64,000 bases of DNA from Bacteroidaceae bacterium (GCA_017651245.1 JAGCDQ010000022.1:93363-157362), one strand, 5' to 3'; shown: positions 46,375 through 54,945, numbered from the stretch's first letter. Notes: generated by a model from the sequence alone, not told the origin. Made by a program: numbers and translations.

Positions 46375-46399
46375 TTACCTTTTTGCCCCTTATGGTATA
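46375..46399 (+). promoter_or_regulatory. Candidate ECF promoter, copy A (TTACC-14-GGTATA)
   Basis: TTACC 46375-46379, 14 nt, GGTATA 46394-46399, then TATAAGTGTCAAG, shared in part with copy B (TATATGAATGTCAAG). The start codon lies 60 nt downstream. Confidence 0.7.
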
Positions 46400-46459
46400 T
46401 ATAAGTGTCAAGAGACAAAAACCAATAACATATTATCAACAATCAAAATTCACAAAACA

Positions 46460-46948
46460 ATGAAAAAATTAGTTCTTACAATCATCGCCCTCGTGGCAGT
46501 TGCAACAACAAGTTTTGCACAGTATCCCAAGTTCGTTTCGTACACCCCATTGAATCTGAGAAGTATTTCTTACAGTGCTCCAGTCACTTTGCCAAGCACT
46601 TCTATCAGCCTCCCGAGCACTCCCATCAGTATTCCGAGTTCTTCGCTGAGCATCCCAAGTACAGTGAACCTGAATACAACAAGTGTTAGTGGCTACACCA
46701 AGAGTAACGGTACATACGTTCAGAGCCATGTACGCACAATGCCCAACAATACGAATTGGGACAACTATTCGACTAAAGGCAATGTGAATCCTTATACGGG
46801 AACGTCTGGTAGCCGAGCAAGAGACTACTCAAGCGGTGCTAACAACTATGGCGTAGGGCACATCATCCACACGGGTCCTCGTGGTGGTCAGTACTACAAC
46901 AATTCTAACGGTAACAAGACCTACGTGCCCAAACGTAATCTTTGGTAA
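46460..46948 (+). CDS. Small secreted Ser/Pro-rich protein with basic adaptor-like C-terminus, copy 2
   Basis: 162 residues from the ATG at 46460; longer readings enter the promoter. It differs from copy 1 by Ser7Thr, Ala18Thr, a Gly-to-Arg change in the NLGSISY segment and a Thr-to-Ser change in DYSTGANN. DNA identity is similarly high through the coding region and falls off outside it, so duplication was recent or the copies are kept alike by conversion. Confidence 0.8.
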   Translation: MKKLVLTIIALVAVATTSFAQYPKFVSYTPLNLRSISYSAPVTLPSTSISLPSTPISIPSSSLSIPSTVNLNTTSVSGYTKSNGTYVQSHVRTMPNNTNWDNYSTKGNVNPYTGTSGSRARDYSSGANNYGVGHIIHTGPRGGQYYNNSNGNKTYVPKRNLW

Positions 46949-46961
46949 CACTAATCCCAAT

Positions 46962-47000
46962 AAGTGTCCTAAAAGTTGGAAAAAGGCTTTTAGGGCACTT
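46962..47000 (+). terminator. Terminator-like hairpin
   Basis: AAGTGTCCTAAAAG pairs with CTTTTAGGGCACTT; the T run after it is weak. Confidence 0.65.
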
Positions 47001-47054
47001 GAGGCTATCTTTACTTTGATTTATTAAAATAGTTTAAAACAAGCGTAATTCGAA

Positions 47055-47079
47055 TTACATTTTCCTTTATTCATGTATG
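47055..47079 (+). promoter_or_regulatory. Possible weak ECF promoter, copy E (TTACA-14-TGTATG)
   Basis: TTACA 47055-47059, 14 nt, TGTATG 47074-47079, 37 nt before the ATPase gene. It keeps spacing and the TTAC/GTAT cores but differs at two positions. Confidence 0.35.
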
Positions 47080-47116
47080 TACCCTTAGAGTTGTTTCACA
47101 AAAAAACGATAAAATT

Positions 47117-50100
47117 ATGACTACATTAAGTTCTGAGCAACTTACGCAGTTGCAAGCAAAAAAGCAAGAGAAAGAGCGTCGTCAAGACAACAAGCAACAT
47201 GCAACCAAGATTGATCAAGGGTTGCGTAGTGTAGATTCGCAAACAGGACCGGAAAGAGCCATTTGGGAACTTTGCCAGAATGCACGAGATTTGGCTGAAG
47301 ACTGTCACATTCGCATTGAATTGTCCGAGAACAGTTTCAAATTCTCTCACAATGGCAAGCCTTTTGACATGGACTCCCTCAGCTCCTTGATCAAGCAAGT
47401 GAGTGGTCAAAGCAAAGAAACGGATGAGACGGTTGGTCAATACGGCACAGGTTTCCTGACGACCCACTATTATGGTATGAAGTTCTCGTTGTACGGTTCT
47501 TACCAGATAGGAGAGAATATGTACATTGACCTGGACGGTTTTGAAATAGACCGTTCTCATGAGTCTATTGATGAACTGATTGTGAAAATCACCCATCAGT
47601 TAGGAAAAACGGATGAGTTATTGAACAAGCCTTATTCATCGGAATGCAAGGAATGGACGACGTTTGTATATGATCTCCCTGCACATCACAGAGATGGTGC
47701 TGTTGCAGGATTGGAGGCAGCCATCAAACAGATGCCATACGTGATGCTGTTCAACGACAGAATTACGAGATGCCAGATTGATGATTATATTAATAATGTG
47801 CATGTGAATTTTGCGAAATCGGCAAGACCTGATGAAAATGGGATGAAGGTGATGCGTATAGACATTGTACGCAATGGCGTGAATATGCCCATGAACATTT
47901 ATTATCTGGAGTCTGAGAGTGGAGAAGACCGGATTGTGCTTCCGCTGGAAAGTCCGACAAGGGCTTGTAGATTGGATGGCATCTCCAAATTGTTCATGCA
48001 CTTCCCATTGTTGGGAACAGAAAACTTCGGCTTTGAGTACATCTTCCATTCTTGTCATTTCAAACCAGAAGAAAAACGTGATGGATTGTATTTACCAGAT
48101 GGAAATGAAAACAACCAGAAGGAGACGGAGCAGAACATCGAGGTACTGAATAGGATGAAGGATATGCTATTCGATTGGCTGTCTGAGCATATTTCGGAGA
48201 TTGAGAACACTAAAGCTATGGCTCGCCTTTGTTTCAATCCCGACAGGTATGAAAATGAAGAGATGGCAGATTTCATTGAAAGTGTGAGAAAGGAATGGGC
48301 TGACTTCTATGCTGATAAACCGATGGTCCCAACAGCAAAAGGGAGAATGGCAGTGATGAATTACCACTTTTATGTGTTAGATCATGAAATCATTCGATGT
48401 CTTGAGAAGGGGGAGAACATTCAATACTTGTCCACTATCTGTAAATATGCCCAGAAGGGTAACGAATACATTCTTCCATGTACAGAAGAATGTGTGGAGT
48501 GGTCGAAGATTGTTGACGAGTGGGGAGAATTGGAACTGAATCCATTTATAGGGATGAAAGACATCGTGGAAAATGTGGATGAACTGTCTGATGACTTACA
48601 CGACTTCCTGTTGTTTATAAAAGCTTGCAAACAAGATGGCCTGTTCACTTCGTATGCTTTGATACCAAACAGAGAAGGGATGCTTTGTAAAGCAAACGAA
48701 TTGAGAGATGCAGGAAGCATCACACCCGATTTGTACAAAATTGTCCGTCCTTTGATAGAGGAAGAATCCGACAGGTTTGTTGATGAGGATTTTGTGGACA
48801 TCTGCGAGCTTGATGTATATGACAGAAGCGATTTGCGCGATGACGTAAAGACTGCCATAGACAATCTCCGGGATGATATTTCAAATTATGATGGCATTAA
48901 CTCTTGTATGGATGAGGAAACAGAACAAATTGTGATTGACTATTGTTCAGCGTTCCCTATTCAGAATGGAAATAGTATTAGAAACAGGTTGATGCCTATT
49001 ATTTGCCAATATCAAGGCGTGATTTATGAAGAAACCTTCATTCCACGTCTGAATGATGATGAGCCAGATCTCTATGAGAATGCCTTCCGCTTCTTGGTTG
49101 AATACATGATGTATAAACTTTCTTGTGAAGATTCAGAATGGGTAGAAGACAATTTGAATTTGCTTGCAGATTTTGTGAGAGAGGTGACCAGTGTGGAGAC
49201 ATTCAAAAAGCAAATTGTTCAATATGGAATCTTCCCCAATCAGTATTATGTGTTGCATTTGGCTGAAGAACTCCGCAAGAATATGCTGGATGAGGATAAG
49301 TGTGAGGATTTACTGAGGATATATGAACAGGAGTTCGATGAAGACCTTAGAGAAGGGCTCGTACATCAGGATTTTGAGAGTTGTTGGGATTTTGAGGGGT
49401 TGAAAGCGGAGGATATCTGCAAGGAGATTGAAGACAAACTCGCAGAGGATGATTATACCAGCCAGACGACCATAGAAATCATTGAGAAGATTGACAAGGA
49501 TGAAGAGGGTTGGGGCAAATTGTTCAAAAACATCCGTGACAATAAGGAGAACATCTTCTTTAAGAATGCTGTCTGTGGCACGAAGAAGAACGATGTGTAT
49601 CGATTGATGAAGAGCAATGATGAAACATTGGCGATTCTTGCTGACTTGGCAGAGCAGGATGATATGGAAGACATTCTGAATCATGCTCAGCGAATAATCG
49701 AAATGGAAAAGCAGAAGAAGGCGGACTTTGAACTGATGCACAGCATCGGGAAGCACATTGAAGATATGATTCGTGAGAAGATTGCTTCTGAATTGGGAGA
49801 GAAATTGCAGATTAAGACTTCCAATGGTGATAAAGGCAACTTGTGGGTTGATGACATGCAGTATGGACAAGACATCATTGTTAGCTACAATGGACAGGAT
49901 GTGTATTACATTGAGGTGAAGTCAAAACGCAACTTCAACACTCCTGCATACATGAGCAAGAACCAGATTCGGAAAGCCTGCCTGCATGCAGACAAGTATG
50001 CCCTCTGTTGTGTGGATCTGAGTAATGCACAATGTGGTGACATCAACAATCCGCAAATTGAAGAGGTGTTGCCTCATACGAGATTTAAGAATGACATTGG

Positions 50101-50269
50101 CGAGCTCCTGCTGCCATTGGTGACTCCAGTACTGAAAGCTGATGAGGATATTGAAGACAAGGAAATCAAACTGGACGGTGATTACACGGCAAGTATTCCG
50201 AAGCGTGTATTCACAACCGGTCTGACGATGGATGAGATGATTGACGAGATTGTTGCAAAGATCCAATGA
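47117..50269 (+). CDS. Large Hsp90-type (sacsin-like) ATPase with C-terminal DUF3883-like domain
   Basis: 1050 residues, cytoplasmic. The N-terminal 250 residues are a GHKL ATPase: RAIWELCQNARDLAEDCHIR (Asn box), FSHNGKPFDMDSL and VGQYGTGFLTTHYYG (glycine-rich lid). The middle is long, acidic and unassigned. The last 170 residues resemble DUF3883 (YIEVKSKRNF; SKNQIRKACLHADKYALCCV), whose ExK-type core suggests a nuclease-related fold. Proteins with sacsin-like ATPase and DUF3883 ends are found in bacterial defence islands, so phage defence is plausible, but neither domain proves it. It has its own terminator. Confidence 0.85.
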   Translation: MTTLSSEQLTQLQAKKQEKERRQDNKQHATKIDQGLRSVDSQTGPERAIWELCQNARDLAEDCHIRIELSENSFKFSHNGKPFDMDSLSSLIKQVSGQSKETDETVGQYGTGFLTTHYYGMKFSLYGSYQIGENMYIDLDGFEIDRSHESIDELIVKITHQLGKTDELLNKPYSSECKEWTTFVYDLPAHHRDGAVAGLEAAIKQMPYVMLFNDRITRCQIDDYINNVHVNFAKSARPDENGMKVMRIDIVRNGVNMPMNIYYLESESGEDRIVLPLESPTRACRLDGISKLFMHFPLLGTENFGFEYIFHSCHFKPEEKRDGLYLPDGNENNQKETEQNIEVLNRMKDMLFDWLSEHISEIENTKAMARLCFNPDRYENEEMADFIESVRKEWADFYADKPMVPTAKGRMAVMNYHFYVLDHEIIRCLEKGENIQYLSTICKYAQKGNEYILPCTEECVEWSKIVDEWGELELNPFIGMKDIVENVDELSDDLHDFLLFIKACKQDGLFTSYALIPNREGMLCKANELRDAGSITPDLYKIVRPLIEEESDRFVDEDFVDICELDVYDRSDLRDDVKTAIDNLRDDISNYDGINSCMDEETEQIVIDYCSAFPIQNGNSIRNRLMPIICQYQGVIYEETFIPRLNDDEPDLYENAFRFLVEYMMYKLSCEDSEWVEDNLNLLADFVREVTSVETFKKQIVQYGIFPNQYYVLHLAEELRKNMLDEDKCEDLLRIYEQEFDEDLREGLVHQDFESCWDFEGLKAEDICKEIEDKLAEDDYTSQTTIEIIEKIDKDEEGWGKLFKNIRDNKENIFFKNAVCGTKKNDVYRLMKSNDETLAILADLAEQDDMEDILNHAQRIIEMEKQKKADFELMHSIGKHIEDMIREKIASELGEKLQIKTSNGDKGNLWVDDMQYGQDIIVSYNGQDVYYIEVKSKRNFNTPAYMSKNQIRKACLHADKYALCCVDLSNAQCGDINNPQIEEVLPHTRFKNDIGELLLPLVTPVLKADEDIEDKEIKLDGDYTASIPKRVFTTGLTMDEMIDEIVAKIQ

Positions 50270-50279
50270 TGAGTGACTG

Positions 50280-50322
50280 AAAAGCCACCTTGAACGGACT
50301 AGTATAGGGTGGCTTTTCTTTC
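50280..50322 (+). terminator. Intrinsic terminator
   Basis: AAAGCCACC pairs with GGTGGCTTT, followed by TCTTTCTT. Confidence 0.85.
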
Positions 50323-50370
50323 TTGCCAGAAAAAATGATAGAGCTCGCTGATTTTTAACACATTTTCACT

Positions 50371-50395
50371 TTGCCTTTTCCTCTCTTATGGTATA
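50371..50395 (+). promoter_or_regulatory. Candidate ECF promoter, copy B (TTGCC-14-GGTATA)
   Basis: TTGCC 50371-50375, 14 nt, GGTATA 50390-50395. It would drive the operon from the 49-residue membrane protein to the TPR-retropepsin gene. About 25 nt downstream of the motif are shared with copy A (TGTCAAG, ACATATTAT). Confidence 0.7.
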
Positions 50396-50451
50396 TATGA
50401 ATGTCAAGCGACACAAAACAACATATTATTAACAATTAAAAATTAAAAGTT

Positions 50452-50601
50452 ATGGGATTCATTATTTGTTGTATCATTTACATCGTTATCTGTCAAACGA
50501 TTGTCAAATTGTTTAAGATTGAACAGTTTAAGTGGCAGGCTCTCGTGTATGCCATTGTTGGGAACGTAGGTGGTTTCATCATTAAAGCCATTCTTTCATA
50601 A
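50452..50601 (+). CDS. 49-residue small membrane protein
   Basis: The frame starts at the ATG at 50452, 57 nt behind the promoter motif, and encodes two hydrophobic helices: GFIICCIIYIVICQTIVKLF and AIVGNVGGFIIKAIL separated by KIEQFKWQ. No family is recognised. Its place as first gene of the operon argues it is real. Confidence 0.6.
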   Translation: MGFIICCIIYIVICQTIVKLFKIEQFKWQALVYAIVGNVGGFIIKAILS

Positions 50602-50669
50602 TAGTAATTAACAATGGTGTTCATAAGTTCAATCGAGTTTATGAATATCATACAAAAAAAATCACAATT

Positions 50670-51017
50670 ATGCTTTACAATTCATTGAATAAGGATAGCC
50701 TCCAGAGAATCGGTAATATCGTTAATGGCTTTCTCAACTATCCAGCGTATGCTGCATACCAAATCGAATCATACACCTATGATTGGCGAGCAGGAGTACA
50801 TGCTCTTGAAATTTCTCGTGATGGTAGAGTTGTGAATTTGTTCTTGTTCTATCCGGATCCTTATGGGAAGATTGGATCGTTTGCCATTTATGGTGCCAAT
50901 TTGCAAGGTCATTACAATGCCATGCGTTCTTCCATGATGGCTTTCGGTATGCACATTACTTCTATTGAGATGGAGTCTGGCGCTTCGGACTATGTGGATG
51001 TATATATAGAGTATTAA
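50670..51017 (+). CDS. Small protein of unknown function
   Basis: 115 residues, cytoplasmic, with alternating beta-like and helical stretches (GVHALEISRDGRVVNLFLFY). I do not recognise a family. Second gene of the small operon, 68 nt behind the membrane-protein gene. Confidence 0.6.
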   Translation: MLYNSLNKDSLQRIGNIVNGFLNYPAYAAYQIESYTYDWRAGVHALEISRDGRVVNLFLFYPDPYGKIGSFAIYGANLQGHYNAMRSSMMAFGMHITSIEMESGASDYVDVYIEY

Positions 51018-51036
51018 TCATAAAAACAAAAAAACT

Positions 51037-51366
51037 ATGTCAACAATAACACATGTATTTAATAGCCATAAGCGTATTGAAAATGGCAGAGTGGTATCAC
51101 ATGATTTCGTTCCAAGAATGGCGAATCTACAGTATGATTTCACTGGAAGGAGAGGGATAATTAGTGTTATCCCGACCTTGTCTCCCAAACGGGCAACGTT
51201 ATATAAGGATACAGGAAATGTCCTCTACTACAGAGGGGATGATCCTGACTTTCGTTTCGAGTTGGAAACTTGGCCAGACAATAATACAATCAAAAGACTT
51301 TCTGTTATTCGAGAGGACAGGAACCTTGAGATTCAGTATTTGAGTGACCATCAGGATGCAATGTGA
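51037..51366 (+). CDS. Small protein of unknown function
   Basis: 109 residues, no signal peptide, beta-rich in appearance (RRGIISVIPTLSPKRATLYK). It lies 19 nt after its neighbour and 46 nt before the TPR-retropepsin gene, so the four genes are probably one transcript. No family recognised. Confidence 0.6.
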   Translation: MSTITHVFNSHKRIENGRVVSHDFVPRMANLQYDFTGRRGIISVIPTLSPKRATLYKDTGNVLYYRGDDPDFRFELETWPDNNTIKRLSVIREDRNLEIQYLSDHQDAM

Positions 51367-51412
51367 TCATCCAGATGATGAAAATAAAAAAACAATCTAA
51401 TTTAATAATATT

Positions 51413-53473
51413 ATGAAAATTAACAACTTGCTAATTCTATTATTGAGTTTTTGCCTGTCAACTTCCATCGTTGCAGAGAAGGCTAAGGTGTATAAAAACA
51501 GTTATAACTACAAGAGAGCGATGGAACTCTTAAATAGTGATGGCGACAAAAACGAGGCATTGGATTTCTTGCAGAAAGAGGTTGCAGAGCACCCCAAGAA
51601 TGGGTATGCTTATTATTGGATTGGAAGTCTATATGAGGACAATGACCAACTTGTGGATGCCCTTGAACCCACCAATAAGGCGATTGAGCTGTTGAAGAAA
51701 GATAAGGAGTGGGTCACATTTGCTTATCGTCGTCGGGCAAGAATAAACCAGATGCTTGGTAATGAGAAAGAGGCCTTGAATGATTGGAATATGGCGTTGA
51801 AGAGCAATCCGAAAGATGTAAATACTTATTATGACAGAGGTGAGTATTATTATTGGCAAGGTATGTATGCTGAGGCTGATGCGGATTTTGACAGGATTTG
51901 CAAGATTGAGCCAACAAATCCACTTGGTTACGTCGGTAAGGGGCGTAATGCGATTGCGCAGGAGAATTATAAGGATGCTGTGGAACTCTTAACGTATTGT
52001 TTGAAGTTGGATTCCTCTTACTCTCAAGGATACGCATTTCGTGCTGAGGCTTTTATGAAGCAAGGGATGATGAATGAATGTATAGATGACATCATCAAGG
52101 CGCTTAATATTGATGGAAACGAAAAGGCGTTTGTGTTGATGCTGGAAATTGAAGAACCTGTTATCAATACGCTTGTCTCCAAGTTGAAGATTCAGCAAAA
52201 TCAGCAACCGAATGAGATGGAATGGTCATATTATATTGGTGTAGTGTATGAGGAACAAGGAAGATATCAAAAGGCTATAGACACCTATAATATAGCTCTG
52301 AAGATCGAAAAGAGTGATGTGCTGTACGGAAGAATCGCCAATTGCTATAATGAGTTGGGGTATTTTGAGCTTGCTTTGGAAAATATCATTCGGGCTATGG
52401 AACTTGACCCTGAGGATGTTGACTATGTGGCAAAGAAAGCGGACTTGTTATACGACATGGGAAGAGGTGGGGAAGCGATTGCAACTTTTGACGATTTTAT
52501 TAAACTGACTCCAGAGTATTATGCTGGCTATTATCGAAGAGGTTTCATGAAGGACAATCTTAGTGATGTGGATGGCGCAATAGAAGATTATTCAATGACG
52601 ATTGCCTTAAAGCCAGATTTCGCCTATGCTTATTTGGGTAGGGCTGATATGTATGTGCTGAAAGGTGATAGGATTTCTGCTATCAATGACTACAAGATGG
52701 TAGTGCGACTTGATACCGTACCATCTGATAATTCGTGTGCTCAGTATGCTTATTTAGCATTGGGCGAAATAGAAAAAGCTAAATCATTTCAGAAAGCCAT
52801 TATAGAGCAATACGATGTGCCAGGAAATTATTATGATGCAGCATGTCTATATGCCAGAATGGGAGAGAAGGAGGCTTCGCTGGAGTTCTTGAAGATAGCT
52901 TTAAAGAAAGGATTTCGCCGGTTTATTCATATCAAAATGGATGATGACTTGATCGGTGTCCGTGAAATGGATAGCTATATAGAACTGATGCAAGAATATG
53001 AAGGGATGTGTGAAGAAGAATTGAAAGAAAAAAGAGAAGAGATAGGTGCATCTGTAAAGAAGGAAGAGGAAATGAGCGAGACTCCTTTCAGAATAGAAAG
53101 TGGCAACTGTTATGTGAAGTGTAAGATCAATGACTTGCCCATGCAGTTTGTGTTTGATACAGGGTCTTCAGATGTGTCTCTCTCAATGGTGGAGGCTTCT
53201 TTCATGTTGAAGAATGGATATCTGTCTGAGAAGGATGTAATTGGAAGCGTAAAATTCTCGGATGCAGTTGGCAATGTGAGCGAGGGAACTGTTATAAATC
53301 TTCGTAAGGTGAAGTTTGGCGATGTGGAGTTGGATAATGTAAAAGCAAGTGTTGTGAAGAACCAAAAAGCTCCGCTCTTGTTGGGGCAGACAGTTTTGTC
53401 TCGTATTGGCAAGATCGAGATAGACAATGAGAACAAAGTGCTTAGGTTAAGGTATTTGAAGAAGGTTGACTGA
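51413..53473 (+). CDS. Exported TPR protein with C-terminal retropepsin-like aspartic protease domain
   Basis: 686 residues. Signal peptide (LLILLLSFCLSTSIVAEKA), then about twelve tetratricopeptide repeats (residues 30-530; e.g. YYIGVVYEEQGRYQKAIDTY), then a charged helix, then a clan AA aspartic protease domain from about residue 560. The catalytic motif is MQFVFDTGSSDVSLS with Asp582, and the second conserved stretch is PLLLGQTVLSRIGKIEID. Retropepsin-like enzymes work as dimers. It is the third kind of exported protease in this island, again joined to TPRs. Confidence 0.9.
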   Translation: MKINNLLILLLSFCLSTSIVAEKAKVYKNSYNYKRAMELLNSDGDKNEALDFLQKEVAEHPKNGYAYYWIGSLYEDNDQLVDALEPTNKAIELLKKDKEWVTFAYRRRARINQMLGNEKEALNDWNMALKSNPKDVNTYYDRGEYYYWQGMYAEADADFDRICKIEPTNPLGYVGKGRNAIAQENYKDAVELLTYCLKLDSSYSQGYAFRAEAFMKQGMMNECIDDIIKALNIDGNEKAFVLMLEIEEPVINTLVSKLKIQQNQQPNEMEWSYYIGVVYEEQGRYQKAIDTYNIALKIEKSDVLYGRIANCYNELGYFELALENIIRAMELDPEDVDYVAKKADLLYDMGRGGEAIATFDDFIKLTPEYYAGYYRRGFMKDNLSDVDGAIEDYSMTIALKPDFAYAYLGRADMYVLKGDRISAINDYKMVVRLDTVPSDNSCAQYAYLALGEIEKAKSFQKAIIEQYDVPGNYYDAACLYARMGEKEASLEFLKIALKKGFRRFIHIKMDDDLIGVREMDSYIELMQEYEGMCEEELKEKREEIGASVKKEEEMSETPFRIESGNCYVKCKINDLPMQFVFDTGSSDVSLSMVEASFMLKNGYLSEKDVIGSVKFSDAVGNVSEGTVINLRKVKFGDVELDNVKASVVKNQKAPLLLGQTVLSRIGKIEIDNENKVLRLRYLKKVD

Positions 53474-53486
53474 AAAGAAATGGAGA

Positions 53487-53860
53487 ATGGAGAAGGTTGT
53501 GTCAATCATATTGATTGTTGGTATCATTATTTTGGCGATTAGATCTCTATATCATAGATATACTCAGCCATTAGTACCTCCTCGTGATGATAAAGAAGAG
53601 GATTTAGCTGATATGGAAGAACCTCAAATGGAAGCTTCCGAGACCGTGGATAAAACAAAAGAAACGGATATAGAACAGATGGATATTAAAATCCCGGATT
53701 CGACCACTCGTACGTCGTTGATGGTAGCTTTGCGAAAGCTGAATCTGTAGTATGAGTTTGATGAGGACCAGAACATTATGGTCACTTACCAAGGTGAAGT
53801 TATCCGTATCATAGCGGAGAATGATAGCTACTGGCTTCACATACAGGATTGCTGGTGGCA
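53487..53860 (+). pseudogene. Broken membrane-anchored YbjN-like protein gene
   Basis: Starts MEKVVSIILIVGIIILAIRS (one membrane helix), an acidic linker, then TSLMVALRKLNL and an in-frame TAG at 53748-53750. The same frame continues YEFDEDQNIMVTYQGEVIRI and IIAENDSYWLHIQDCWW, which resembles a YbjN/T3SC-like domain; the stop probably replaced a CAG. The end of the domain is missing because the sequence then switches to DUF4234 DNA. Confidence 0.65.
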
Positions 53861-54066
53861 TCGCATTCCTCGTGTGGTTCCACAATCTTAGCAATCGCAT
53901 CGGCAACGAACTTCAACGCCGTCAGATTCCTTACTCTTTCGGTGCTTCTGACTACTGGCTCTGGTGCGTTCTGGGTTCTTTCGTGGGTTTCCTTCCATTG
54001 GTGTACACCCACAAGCTGCTCACAGCTATGAATATGCTCAATGCTGATTACAACCAAAAGGGGTAA
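53848..54066 (+). pseudogene. 3' fragment of a DUF4234-like membrane protein gene
   Basis: From CTGGTGGCATCGC onward the DNA is nearly identical to 30725-30938, the 3' end of the leuD fusion, encoding GGIAFLVWFHNLSNRIGNEL and onward to the same NADYNQKG end. The first two membrane segments are absent. It is out of frame with the YbjN-like remnant before it. Confidence 0.9.
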
Positions 54067-54087
54067 GAGTGATTACTTATTATATAA

Positions 54088-54130
54088 TAAAAGCGGCATT
54101 AAGTTCGATGAAACTTGGTGCCGCTTTTAT
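54088..54130. terminator. Bidirectional intrinsic terminator
   Basis: AAAAGCGGCA pairs with TGCCGCTTTT, with A and T runs on either side; serves both converging transcripts. Confidence 0.85.
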
Positions 54131-54159
54131 TGTTCTTCACAAATGGAGTAGCGAGTGGA

Positions 54160-54801
54160 CTATTTGATGTATTGCATGATCAAGTCTGCCACTTCGTCCT
54201 CTGTATGCCCTGCCATAGAGATGACAAGATCGTAATTTCGTGTGTCGTAACGTGAGGTCTTAGCATATTTGTTCACGTAGCGTTCACGCATCTTGTCCAC
54301 TTTCTTGATAACCTCTTCTGCAGCTTCTCGACTGAGCATCTGCTTTTTCATCACACGTTGAATGCGCTGTTCCATTGGAGCTTGAATCAGAATGCTCATG
54401 TGGTTGGGGTGGTTAGCAAATACAGAGAAGCCTAAACGCCCCGTGATGATGCATGACTCTTCCTCTGCAATATCAGACAATATCTTCTTCTCTGTTTTAT
54501 ACATCTCATCAGTCGTCAATACATCAGGTTCATCGAGTGCAGAGATTTCATTGTAGTACATTGCCTTTGATTTCTCGGCGAGGATGAAGCCACGTGCAAA
54601 CTCTGCCCACCAACTGTGGTTTCTTCCTTTTAGGTTCTCAATCTCCTCAACAGTGAGGTTATACTTCTCTTCCAAAGCCTTGATGAGTGCCTTGTCATAG
54701 AACCTTACACCTAACTTGGCGGCCAATTTTTCACCGACAGTGCGGCCACCGCTACCTAACTCGCGGTTGATGGTGATAACAAATTTCTCGTTCTTGTTCA
54801 T
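54160..54801 (-). CDS. Cytidylate kinase-like family protein
   Basis: 213 residues. The N-terminus TINRELGSGGRTVGEKLAAKLG is the phosphate-binding region of the cytidylate kinase-like family (P-loop variant ELGSGG). The lid region RIQRVMKKQMLSREAAEEVI and the closing ADLIMQYIK are also typical. It probably phosphorylates a nucleoside monophosphate; whether CMP is the substrate is not certain, because this family is distinct from housekeeping Cmk. Single gene. Confidence 0.88.
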   Translation of the reverse strand: MNKNEKFVITINRELGSGGRTVGEKLAAKLGVRFYDKALIKALEEKYNLTVEEIENLKGRNHSWWAEFARGFILAEKSKAMYYNEISALDEPDVLTTDEMYKTEKKILSDIAEEESCIITGRLGFSVFANHPNHMSILIQAPMEQRIQRVMKKQMLSREAAEEVIKKVDKMRERYVNKYAKTSRYDTRNYDLVISMAGHTEDEVADLIMQYIK

Positions 54802-54879
54802 ATCCTGCTATTTTGTGATTTGTTCAATGGTTGGGGGCAAAGGTACACACTTTTTCTGATATAAAAAAATCTTTGGCGA

Positions 54880-54924
54880 AAAAAGAAACCCCTCAATCCA
54901 TCATGAAGTTGAAGGGTTGAGGGG
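54880..54924 (-). terminator. Intrinsic terminator of the lipoprotein gene
   Basis: On the minus strand CCCCTCAA pairs with TTGAGGGG, followed by TTTCTTTTTT. Confidence 0.85.
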
Positions 54925-54945
54925 ATTTATCTAATCAGTTATGGA

